Position numbers and translations under genes: made by a program. A stretch of 64,000 bases of DNA from Hyphomicrobium sp. Its GTDB lineage: Bacteria > Pseudomonadota > Alphaproteobacteria > Rhizobiales > Hyphomicrobiaceae. Location of the stretch: positions 57,998-121,997 of the forward strand of contig NZ_JAIELN010000001.1 of the NCBI RefSeq assembly GCF_019753045.1. Direction: 5' to 3'. Below, piece after piece: positions 17,444 to 25,272 of this stretch (within the stretch, counting starts at the first letter, position 1; the number at the start of each line of letters is the position of its first letter). The notes under the pieces were generated by a model, which was given only the letters and a program-made list of their open reading frames with translations, was not told the origin of the DNA and ran no database searches.

Positions 17444-17877
17444 TCAAGTATCGTCTTGAATGTTCGTCGGGGCATGAATTCGAAAGCTGGTTCCGCGCAA
17501 GCGCCGATTTCGACTCTCAATCGCTTGCAGGCGAGATCGCCTGCCCGTTTTGCGGCTCGATCGACATCGAGAAACAGCCGATGGCGCCCTCCATCGTGAC
17601 GAAGGCAGCCGTCGCTTCGCGGTCCGCCGGTCCCGCCCCGATGCTGAGCGGAGACGCGAAGGCCACTCTCGAAGCCCTGCGTGCCATCAAGAAGACCGTC
17701 TTCGAGAACACCGAAGACGTCGGGCCGCGTTTCGCGGACGAAGCGCGCAAAATGCATTTCGGCGAAATCGAAGAGCGGCAAATTCGGGGAAGCTCCACCC
17801 TTGAAGAGGCGCGCGAGCTCGTCGACGACGGCGTGCCGTTCGGCATCCTCCCCGCCCTTCCCGAGGATCTTAACTAA
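17440..17877 (+). CDS. DUF1178 family protein
   Basis: A 145-residue protein of unknown function. The N-terminus (MIKYRLECSSGHEFESWFRASADFDSQ) and the zinc-ribbon-like pairing CSSGHEF...CPFCGS match the DUF1178 family, common in alphaproteobacteria next to nitrilase-type amidase and grx genes. The C-terminal half holds FGEIEERQIRGSSTLEEARELVDDGVPFGILP. It starts with GTG overlapping the amidase stop, and so belongs to the grxC-amidase transcript. Metal binding is plausible but not shown. Confidence 0.88.
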   Translation: MIKYRLECSSGHEFESWFRASADFDSQSLAGEIACPFCGSIDIEKQPMAPSIVTKAAVASRSAGPAPMLSGDAKATLEALRAIKKTVFENTEDVGPRFADEARKMHFGEIEERQIRGSSTLEEARELVDDGVPFGILPALPEDLN

Positions 17878-18023
17878 AGCTCGAGGGAAAGCTCCCGATT
17901 GCCGTTTTCCTTGGGCCTCACCAGCTCAGAGAGGCATTTTGGCGGTTGCTAGCCGGGGCGGAAGCGGTGCAAACATCTTCTCCGGATCGGGGCGGTGTCC
18001 GCCCCTGCGGAGATCGCACCTGA

Positions 18024-19088
18024 ATGACCTCACCCGTTACCCGTCTCGATGCCTCTGCCCGTACCCGTGGAGGCCCGGCAATCCGCCATGACTGGACGGG
18101 CGCCGAAGCTATGGCGCTCTACGAGCTTCCGCTCATGGATTTGCTCTTTCGCGCCCAAAGCGTGCATCGGACGTCTTTCGACCCGAACAAAGTTCAGATG
18201 AGCCGTCTCCTGTCGATCAAGACGGGCGGCTGTGCGGAAGACTGCGGCTACTGCAGCCAGTCCGCTCACCACAAGACCGGCCTCAAGGCGTCGAAGCTGA
18301 TGGAGGTCGAGCGCGTCATCACCGAGGCCAAGAAGGCCAAGGCTGCCGGCGCGACGCGCTATTGCATGGGCGCCGCTTGGCGCAGTCCCAAAGCGCGAGA
18401 CATGGACGTCGTCGTCGCGATGGTTGAAGGCGTCAAAGCGCTCGGCATGGAAACGTGCATGACGCTCGGCATGCTTTCGGACGACGATATCGTCAAGCTG
18501 CGCGACGCCGGTCTCGATTATTACAATCACAACGTCGATACGTCCGAAGCCTACTACGACAAGGTCATCACCACGCGGACGTACGCGGACCGTCTCGATA
18601 CGCTGGCGCGCGTTCGCGATGCGGGCATGAAGGTTTGCTCGGGCGGCATCGTCGGCATGGGCGAAGAGCGGCAGGATCGCGTCGACATGCTCGTGACGCT
18701 CGCCAACCTCGAAGAGCATCCGGAGAGCGTGCCGATCAATATGCTCATCGCCATTCCCGGAACGCCGCTTGGAGACACCGAGCGTATCGACCCAATCGAT
18801 TTCGTCCGCACCATTGCGGTCGCGCGTATCATGATGCCGAAGTCTTTCGTGCGTCTCTCGGCCGGGCGAACCGAAATGAGCGACGAGATGCAGGCGCTTT
18901 GCTTCTTCGCTGGCGCCAATTCCGTCTTCGTCGGAGATACGCTGCTGACGGCGGATAATCCGGGCGAAGACAAGGACAGCAAGCTATTTGCGAAACTAGG
19001 CCTGTCGGCGCTCGACATTGAAATCGCCGATCCTCACGAGGCGGAGCTAGCGTCCACTGCGGTTCAACGGGATGCCCGGCAATCATGA
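18024..19088 (+). CDS. bioB: Biotin synthase
   Basis: BioB is the radical-SAM enzyme that inserts sulfur into dethiobiotin. The 354-residue protein has the CxxxCxxC iron-sulfur motif at Cys70, Cys74 and Cys77 ([16 protein letters not shown]), plus [22 protein letters not shown] and [30 protein letters not shown]. It opens a five-gene biotin operon. Upstream, at 17989-18005, a GGGGCG/CGCCCC hairpin lies close to the ribosome site, but no recognisable BirA or BioR operator was found. Its 3' end overlaps bioF by 17 bases. Confidence 0.98.
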   Translation: MTSPVTRLDASARTRGGPAIRHDWTGAEAMALYELPLMDLLFRAQSVHRTSFDPNKVQMSRLLSIKTGGCAEDCGYCSQSAHHKTGLKASKLMEVERVITEAKKAKAAGATRYCMGAAWRSPKARDMDVVVAMVEGVKALGMETCMTLGMLSDDDIVKLRDAGLDYYNHNVDTSEAYYDKVITTRTYADRLDTLARVRDAGMKVCSGGIVGMGEERQDRVDMLVTLANLEEHPESVPINMLIAIPGTPLGDTERIDPIDFVRTIAVARIMMPKSFVRLSAGRTEMSDEMQALCFFAGANSVFVGDTLLTADNPGEDKDSKLFAKLGLSALDIEIADPHEAELASTAVQRDARQS

Positions 19089-20205
19089 GCGTGCGCTCGA
19101 CGCGCTCCTCCGCCGCGGGCGTTTGAGGACGCTCGAAACGGCGCACGGCATCGATTTCACATCGAACGACTACCTTGGGCTCGCGCAATCGCGCCAGCTG
19201 GCGCAGGCGGTTGAGCGGGCGGTGGCTCGGGGCGTGCCGGTCGGCGCCGGCGGCTCACGCCTGCTGCGCGGCAATCACGAAGAGCACGAGGCGCTGGAGC
19301 AGGAAGCCGCGCGCTTTTTCGGTGGCGAGACGGCGCTGTTCTTCGGCGGCGGCTTCATCGCGAATTCGGCCCTGCTCTCGACGTTGCCCTCACGGGGCGA
19401 CCTGATCGTTTACGACGAGTTTATTCACGCCAGCGCTCACGACGGCATGCGCTTGTCGAAGGCGAACTCGGTCGCGGTTCGTCACAACGATGCGCAGGCC
19501 TTCGAGGACAGCATTACGGCGTGGCGGCGCGATGGCGGCACGGGGCAGCCGTGGATCGTCATCGAGAGCCTGTACAGCATGGATGGCGACCGGGCGCCGA
19601 TCAGCGATCTCTTCGATATCGCGCGGCGTCACGATGCGATGCTCATCATCGACGAAGCGCACGCGACGGGCGTGTTCGGCGCCCGCGGCCGAGGACTTGC
19701 AGCCGATCTCGAAGGCAATGACAACGTCATTAGTTTGCATACGTGCGGTAAGGCGCTCGGCGCCATGGGCGCGCTGGTGATTGGACCACGGGTTATTCGC
19801 GATTTTCTCGTTAACCGCGGAAGGCCGTTCATTTACGCAACCGCTCCATCCCCGCTGATCGCAGCGACGGTGCGCGCGGCACTCAAGATTTGTGAAACGC
19901 AGCCCGAACGGCGGGAGCGTCTCATGAACCTTGTCGCGCATGCGGAACGGGAGCTCACTGCGAAGACGCGCTTTCGTCCTTCCGGTTCGCAAATCCTGCC
20001 CCTGGTCGTCGGAGGCGATGTACCGGCGGTGACGCTTGCGAGATCGATGCAGAGCCGCGGCTACGACATACGCGCTATCCGTCCGCCGACGGTGCCCGAA
20101 GGCACGTCCCGGCTGCGACTTACGATTACGCTCAACGTAGACGAAGTCGCAATCACGCGGCTTGTCGACGATATCGCAGCGGCTGAAGCGGAGACCGCGG
20201 CATGA
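19072..20205 (+). CDS. bioF: 8-amino-7-oxononanoate synthase
   Basis: BioF joins pimeloyl thioester and alanine in the first step of biotin ring assembly, using PLP. The 377-residue protein shows [32 protein letters not shown], the [15 protein letters not shown] aspartate block and the PLP lysine at about residue 227 ([11 protein letters not shown]). The family more often reads HTLSKA at the lysine. The ATG at 19072 lies inside the bioB end, and the stop overlaps the bioD start by four bases. Confidence 0.96.
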   Translation: MPGNHERALDALLRRGRLRTLETAHGIDFTSNDYLGLAQSRQLAQAVERAVARGVPVGAGGSRLLRGNHEEHEALEQEAARFFGGETALFFGGGFIANSALLSTLPSRGDLIVYDEFIHASAHDGMRLSKANSVAVRHNDAQAFEDSITAWRRDGGTGQPWIVIESLYSMDGDRAPISDLFDIARRHDAMLIIDEAHATGVFGARGRGLAADLEGNDNVISLHTCGKALGAMGALVIGPRVIRDFLVNRGRPFIYATAPSPLIAATVRAALKICETQPERRERLMNLVAHAERELTAKTRFRPSGSQILPLVVGGDVPAVTLARSMQSRGYDIRAIRPPTVPEGTSRLRLTITLNVDEVAITRLVDDIAAAEAETAA

Positions 20206-20849
20206 CCATTCGTATCGTCATCGCCGGAACCGGAACGGATATCGGCAAAACCGTTTTCGCCGCCGCGCTCACGGAAGCGCTCGACGGATATTATTGGAAG
20301 CCCGTGCAGTCGGGACTTGCTGGCGACACGGATGCCGAGACCGTCAATCGGCTGACGACCTTGGCGGAGTCTCGAATTCTGCCGGAGAGATACCGACTGA
20401 ATACGCCCGTCTCGCCGCATTATGCCGCCGAGATCGACGGCGTCGAGATCGATTCCAAGAAGCTGTCGCCGTTCGGGTTGCCGACCCCGCTGGTGGTCGA
20501 GACCGCCGGTGGCCTCATGGTGCCGCTGACGCGACGCTTGTTGCAGATAGACTTGCTGGCGCAATGGAGGCTGCCTGTCATTCTCTGCGCATCGACACAG
20601 CTCGGAACGATCAATCACTCGCTGCTCTCAATCGAAGCCCTGAAACGCCGCGCCATTCCAATTCTCGGCGTTGCTTTCATCGGCGACGAAAACGCCGATA
20701 GCGAGCGCACGATCGTGACCTTCGGGGCAGTCAGGCGGCTCGGCCGTCTGCCACGCATCGACAATCTCAATGCCGACACTTTGCAGGCGGCGTTCGCCGA
20801 GAATTTCGCGGTTGCGGACGTTCTCGATATCGGGGCCGTCGGCCCATGA
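20202..20849 (+). CDS. bioD: ATP-dependent dethiobiotin synthetase
   Basis: BioD closes the ureido ring of dethiobiotin from diaminononanoate, CO2 and ATP. The 215-residue protein begins with the P-loop GTGTDIGKT (residues 9-17), followed by YYWKPVQSG and VETAGGLMVPLTRR. The last of these corresponds to the family block VEGAGG, here with Thr in place of Gly after the acidic residue. It overlaps both neighbours by four bases. Confidence 0.95.
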   Translation: MTIRIVIAGTGTDIGKTVFAAALTEALDGYYWKPVQSGLAGDTDAETVNRLTTLAESRILPERYRLNTPVSPHYAAEIDGVEIDSKKLSPFGLPTPLVVETAGGLMVPLTRRLLQIDLLAQWRLPVILCASTQLGTINHSLLSIEALKRRAIPILGVAFIGDENADSERTIVTFGAVRRLGRLPRIDNLNADTLQAAFAENFAVADVLDIGAVGP

Positions 20850-22105
20850 CGTCCTCCGCCATCTGGCATCCGTTCACGCAGCACGCGCTCGAACCATCCA
20901 TGGCCCGCGTCGCCCGGGCCGAAGGTGCGTGGCTCGAAACTCCCGAGGGGAAGCGCATTTTCGACGGCGTCTCTTCGTGGTGGGTGATAACGCACGGACA
21001 TCGGCATCCGAAGATCACCGAAGCCATTCGCGCGCAAGCCGAGTTGCTCGACCAGGTCATTTTTGCGGGCTTCACACACGAGCCTGCGGAAGCCGTTGCG
21101 GCTGGTCTGTTGAGGATCGTGCCGCAAGGTTTGCGCCACGTGTTCTTTTCCGACAGCGGCTCGACGTCCGTCGAGGTCGCTCTCAAAATGGCGCTCGGAT
21201 ACTGGAAGAATACGGGCAATCGCCGGACACGCATTCTCGCGTTGGAAGATGCCTATCATGGCGACACCATCGGCACGATGTCGGCTGGTGCTCGCGGCGT
21301 TTTCAACGCGGCCTACGAGCCGCTGCTGTTTGAAGTCGGCCGCATCCCGCTCCCCAAGCCGCATCATGCGCAGCCGACGTTCGACGCACTCGAAATCGCT
21401 TGCCGGAAAGGGGACGTCGCCGCGTTCATTTGCGAGCCGCGGATCCTCGGCGCAGGCGGCATGCTGATATACGATGCGGACGCCCTCAAGGAGATGCACC
21501 GGATCTGCAAGGCGCACGACGTGCTCTTCATTGCCGACGAGGTGATGACGGGCTTCGGCAGAACGGGGACCGTGTTTGCGTGCGAGCAAGCGGGAATATC
21601 GCCTGACATTCTCTGCATCGCCAAAGGAATTACCGGCGGATCCATACCGCTCGCGGTTACGATGTGCAGCGCGCCCATTTACGATGCTCATCTCTCGAAG
21701 GACCGTTCGCGGACATTCTTTCACTCAAGCTCCTACACGGCCAATCCGATCGCGTGCGCCGCGGCGGCGGCCAATCTCGAAGTGTGGCGTCGAGAGCCGG
21801 TCATCGAGCGGATTTTAACGCTGACGGCGAACCAGGCCCTGTGTCTTAAAGACTTGGAAGGCGACCCGCGCTTCTCGAACCTTCGGCAGCTTGGTACAAT
21901 CACAGCCTTCGAGCTTGCCGATGCTCAACAAGGCTATCTTGCCGATATTACTCTCGCCATGCGCGCGCGCCTTCTCGAACGTGGCGTGCTTCTCCGGCCT
22001 TTGGGATCTACCGTTTACGTGATGCCGCCCTATTGCACGACCAAGGATGACCTCAAATTCGTCTATCGCAGTCTCGTCGAAACCGTCGATGAGGTGCTCG
22101 CATGA
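20846..22105 (+). CDS. bioA: Adenosylmethionine-8-amino-7-oxononanoate aminotransferase
   Basis: BioA transfers the amino group of SAM to 8-amino-7-oxononanoate, making diaminononanoate. The 419-residue class III aminotransferase shows IWHPFTQH at the start, SSWWVITHGHRHP, the PLP-contacting SDSGSTSVEVALKMA, DEVMTGFGRTG and the PLP lysine at about 260 (IAKGITGGSIPLAVTM). The tryptophan pair and TQH are typical of BioA rather than other class III enzymes. It overlaps bioD and bioZ by ATGA. Confidence 0.96.
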   Translation: MTSSAIWHPFTQHALEPSMARVARAEGAWLETPEGKRIFDGVSSWWVITHGHRHPKITEAIRAQAELLDQVIFAGFTHEPAEAVAAGLLRIVPQGLRHVFFSDSGSTSVEVALKMALGYWKNTGNRRTRILALEDAYHGDTIGTMSAGARGVFNAAYEPLLFEVGRIPLPKPHHAQPTFDALEIACRKGDVAAFICEPRILGAGGMLIYDADALKEMHRICKAHDVLFIADEVMTGFGRTGTVFACEQAGISPDILCIAKGITGGSIPLAVTMCSAPIYDAHLSKDRSRTFFHSSSYTANPIACAAAAANLEVWRREPVIERILTLTANQALCLKDLEGDPRFSNLRQLGTITAFELADAQQGYLADITLAMRARLLERGVLLRPLGSTVYVMPPYCTTKDDLKFVYRSLVETVDEVLA

Positions 22106-23082
22106 CGGGCGTCGAAATCATCAGTTATGGCCATTACGCGCCGGAGCGCATCGTACCCAATCGGGAGATCGAGGCGCGTCTTGGTCTCGAGGCCGGTTGG
22201 ATCAAGCGGCGTACCGGCATCGAGGAACGCCGATATGCGGCGGACGGCGAAGCGCTTTCAGACATTGCGGTGAAGGCCGGCGATATGGCGCTGGCACGAA
22301 CTGCATTTTCGCGCGACGACGTCGGGTTGCTGTTACTCGCGACATCGACGCCGGACCATTTGCTGCCTCCGTCGTCACCGCTCGTCGCGCATCGTCTTGG
22401 ATTGGCAAACGCCGGTGCAATCGACATGGCAGGCGCTTGCGCGGGCTTCATCTATGCGCTGACGTTGGCCGACAGTTTCGTGCGGACGCAGGGAACAGCG
22501 GTTCTCGTCATCGCAGCCAACATTCTCTCTCGCCGTATCAACGAAGCGGATCGCGCAAGCTGCGTGCTCTTCGCGGACGCTGCAGGCGCAGTCTTACTGG
22601 CGCCGTCCGCGCGGCCGGAAGCCGGCATTCAAGGCGCGCATCTGGCGGCCAAAGGCGAGCACTACGATCTGATCACGATACCGGGCGGCGGCAGCCGCAA
22701 GCCCTTTTCAAAAATCCGCGATCCGCAAGACGTGCTGATGGTGATGAACGACGGCAAAGCCGTCTACGCAGCAGCCGTCGATATGATGACGGAGTGTGCG
22801 GAAAAGGCGTTGGCAAGGGCCGGGATGTCCACCGGCCAAGTCGATCATCTCATCCCGCATCAGGCCAATGAGCGGATGATGAATACCTTGGCGCACCAGC
22901 TTGACGTTCCGCCCGAGCGTCTCAGATCGACGATCGAGAACTTCGGCAACAGCTCGGCTGCGACGATCCCGTTCACGTTGTCGGCCACAGCTACCGACCG
23001 GCCGTATGCGGCGGGCGAGATCATACTCATGACCGCGGCGGGCGCCGGATTAACCGGCGGCGCCGCAGTCTTCAGATTGTAG
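22102..23082 (+). CDS. bioZ: BioZ, beta-ketoacyl-ACP synthase III-like enzyme of biotin synthesis
   Basis: A 326-residue FabH-fold ketosynthase. The catalytic residues are Cys113 (DMAGACAGFIYAL), the histidine in LIPHQANERMM and the asparagine in NFGNSSAATIPF. Its place as the last gene of the bio operon, rather than with fab genes, identifies it as BioZ. In alphaproteobacteria BioZ condenses glutaryl-CoA with malonyl-ACP to start pimeloyl-ACP synthesis, replacing BioC/BioH. It overlaps bioA by four bases and converges on the yceI-like gene with only nine bases between the stops. Confidence 0.93.
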   Translation: MTGVEIISYGHYAPERIVPNREIEARLGLEAGWIKRRTGIEERRYAADGEALSDIAVKAGDMALARTAFSRDDVGLLLLATSTPDHLLPPSSPLVAHRLGLANAGAIDMAGACAGFIYALTLADSFVRTQGTAVLVIAANILSRRINEADRASCVLFADAAGAVLLAPSARPEAGIQGAHLAAKGEHYDLITIPGGGSRKPFSKIRDPQDVLMVMNDGKAVYAAAVDMMTECAEKALARAGMSTGQVDHLIPHQANERMMNTLAHQLDVPPERLRSTIENFGNSSAATIPFTLSATATDRPYAAGEIILMTAAGAGLTGGAAVFRL

Positions 23083-23091
23083 ATCCGTTCG

Positions 23092-23670
23092 TTACTGACG
23101 AATGCCCTCGACGTTGAGCATGAGTTCCACGGTCTTCGAGGCGGGACCGAGATCGCGGTTGATGCCGAAATCAGCGAGCGTCAACTCCGTCGTTCCCGTG
23201 AAGCCATCGCGGTAGCCGCCCCAGGGATCTTTGCCGCCACCGAGGCGCTCGGCATCGATCGTGATTTCTTTCGTCACGCCATGCAGCGTGAGATTGCCGG
23301 TGATCTTTGCCTTGTCGGGTCCCGACGCTTTGACACTCGTGCTCTCGAATGTCGCCGTCGGGAACTTGTCGGTGTCGAGCAGATCGGCGGCGCGCAGATG
23401 CTTGTCGCGTTCGGCGTGATTGGTATCGATGCTCGTCGTGTCGATTTCGACTTTCACTTTCGAAGCGTCGGGGTTCTTGTCGTCGAAGGAAAAATTGCCG
23501 GAGAACTTATCGAAGCGGCCGGTCAGCCAGCTGAAGCCAAGATGCTTGATGCGGAAGGTGATCGACGCGTGGGCGTTCTTGGTATCGATGACGTAGTCGG
23601 CCGCCGACGCCGGGAGCGCCAGCAGCGAAACGGTCATCGATGCCGCAAGAGCCGCTATTCTGAAGTTCAT
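23092..23670 (-). CDS. YceI-family periplasmic lipid/isoprenoid-binding protein
   Basis: A 192-residue exported lipocalin-like protein. The signal peptide runs to about residue 23 (SLLALPASA), followed by the family start [28 protein letters not shown] and the block [28 protein letters not shown]. YceI proteins bind long polyisoprenoid chains or other amphiphiles in the periplasm. It overlaps the cytochrome b561 gene by four bases and is transcribed after it. This pairing is frequent and suggests a shared redox or quinone-related function. Confidence 0.92.
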   Translation of the reverse strand: MNFRIAALAASMTVSLLALPASAADYVIDTKNAHASITFRIKHLGFSWLTGRFDKFSGNFSFDDKNPDASKVKVEIDTTSIDTNHAERDKHLRAADLLDTDKFPTATFESTSVKASGPDKAKITGNLTLHGVTKEITIDAERLGGGKDPWGGYRDGFTGTTELTLADFGINRDLGPASKTVELMLNVEGIRQ

Positions 23671-24251
23671 TGACGATTTTCCTTTTCTTGGACGAGTGAT
23701 TCAACTGGCGGCGGACCCGACCACATGCGCGTCAGGACCGGGCTCTTATCGAGGTAATGATGCTTCAAAGCTGCGGCCGCATGAACAGCGGCGAGCGCGA
23801 TCGTGGCATAGGCCAGAATTCTGTGAACGTAACCGGCGCGGCTTTCGAGCCCGTGCATTTGCAAGATCGATGGAACTGAAAACCAACCGAAGACGCTGAT
23901 CGGCTCGCCACCCGCGGTCGATATCAGGTAGCCGCTCGCCATCAGCACGAGCAGCAAAACATAAAATCCCCAATGGACGGCGTAGGAGGCCTTTTGCTCG
24001 AGGGGCGACAGCTCGCGGTCCGACGGCTTGACGTTCGCGACTCGCCAGATCCAGCGAACGAGGAGCGCAAATAGCAGGAGCATGCCGACGCTGCGATGAA
24101 TGTCGGGCGCGGAATTGTAGTACGGGCTATAGTAGTCGAGGCCTACCATCCATAGGCCGAGTATGAACATGGCGATGATCGCGATCGCCATGAGCCAATG
24201 GAATAGGCGCGAGATTATCCCGTAGCCTTCCGACGTATCGCGAATAAACAT
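23667..24251 (-). CDS. Cytochrome b561 family membrane protein
   Basis: A 194-residue inner-membrane di-haem cytochrome with four membrane segments ([56 protein letters not shown] and [20 protein letters not shown]). Haem-ligand histidines sit in LFHW, DIHRS, VHWG and [10 protein letters not shown]. Such proteins pass electrons between quinol and periplasmic partners. The ATG at 24251 is chosen because it starts the conserved [10 protein letters not shown]; the frame is open to 24335. It forms an operon with the yceI-like gene. Confidence 0.88.
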   Translation of the reverse strand: MFIRDTSEGYGIISRLFHWLMAIAIIAMFILGLWMVGLDYYSPYYNSAPDIHRSVGMLLLFALLVRWIWRVANVKPSDRELSPLEQKASYAVHWGFYVLLLVLMASGYLISTAGGEPISVFGWFSVPSILQMHGLESRAGYVHRILAYATIALAAVHAAAALKHHYLDKSPVLTRMWSGPPPVESLVQEKENRQ

Positions 24252-24366
24252 CGTAGCCCCATGCTTGCGCAAAGGCGCGATGTCCCTCGGCGCCTCTGGC
24301 CCGGTACAAATGCGAGCGGTGCGCGGCTCCTTCAAGAGGGCACAAAAAGGTAACTACCCGTGACGT

Positions 24367-25272
24367 TTAGCGACCGCTCAGCGCGTCAGCCGGCGCGCCT
24401 GCTATCATATTGACGTCGACGCCGACGCTGACGGAATGCTCGCCGCCACCGCGCAGCACTCCGCTTATCGGGCTCACGTCATCGTAGTCGCGGCCGTAAG
24501 CGACCGTCACGTGCTCGTCACGAACGATGATGCCGTTGGTCGGATCGAAATCCACCCAGCCATATTCCGGCGACCAGACCGAAATCCAGGCGTGCGTCGC
24601 ATCCGCGCCTTGCAGCTTCGGACGTCCCGGCGGCGGCCTCGTGTGGAGATAGCCGCTGACGTAGCGGGCGGGAATACGAAGCGCACGAAAGCACGCCAAT
24701 GCAGCGTGTGCGAAATCCTGACAGACGCCGCGCTTCGTCTGGAAGACTTGCGTCAACGGGGTCGAGACGTCGGTTGCGTGCGGATCAAATGTGAAATCGT
24801 TATACATCCGCATGACGAAATCCATCGCTGCATCAAGGACTGGCCGTCCCGGCGCGAACGACGGCGCGGCATAGTCTGCGAACTCGAGCGTCGGCAGAGT
24901 GATGCGCGAGGCGCAGCGGTACATCAGAACGTGGACATCGCGCTCGCCGCCGGATTTCAGCAGGCAATCGTCGAGATGATCCCACGGCGTCGTTGACGCG
25001 AGATCAACGGGCGGCGGCGTTCGCTTCTCGACCGTGCTCCGCGCTAGCAGCACAAGCTCTTTGTGCTGCGACTCCATATCGAGAATGATGTCGATGTTTC
25101 CGAATGCGTCGATCCCGTCCTGCCGCGACGTCGGGACCGGCTCAACGGTCAGGCTGTGATGGCGGACGATCTGCCCCGGCAGCGAGCGCGGCGTCATGTG
25201 CACGATATGCAGTGACTGCACGACCATCGAGCGATAGCGGTAATGCGTCTTGTGGGTGATATCGAAGATCAT
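24367..25272 (-). CDS. Transglutaminase-like cysteine protease family protein
   Basis: A 301-residue cytoplasmic protein. The N-terminal transglutaminase beta domain (MIFDITHKTHYRYRSMVVQSLHIVHMTPRSLPGQ) leads to the catalytic core: Cys in TKRGVCQDFAHAALACFRALRIPARYVSGYL, His in ADATHAWISVWSP and Asp in GWVDFDPTNG. It is the last gene of a three-gene reverse cluster with the ATP-grasp/alpha-E fusion, overlapping it by four bases. Comparative genomics by Iyer, Aravind and colleagues linked these families to a predicted peptide ligase/peptidase system of unknown product. Confidence 0.88.
   Translation of the reverse strand: MIFDITHKTHYRYRSMVVQSLHIVHMTPRSLPGQIVRHHSLTVEPVPTSRQDGIDAFGNIDIILDMESQHKELVLLARSTVEKRTPPPVDLASTTPWDHLDDCLLKSGGERDVHVLMYRCASRITLPTLEFADYAAPSFAPGRPVLDAAMDFVMRMYNDFTFDPHATDVSTPLTQVFQTKRGVCQDFAHAALACFRALRIPARYVSGYLHTRPPPGRPKLQGADATHAWISVWSPEYGWVDFDPTNGIIVRDEHVTVAYGRDYDDVSPISGVLRGGGEHSVSVGVDVNMIAGAPADALSGR

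Noticed and set aside
17989..18005. GGGGCG/CGCCCC hairpin before bioB as a terminator or riboswitch
   Set aside because: There is no T-run and no biotin riboswitch class is known; it is probably a chance GC palindrome near the ribosome site.
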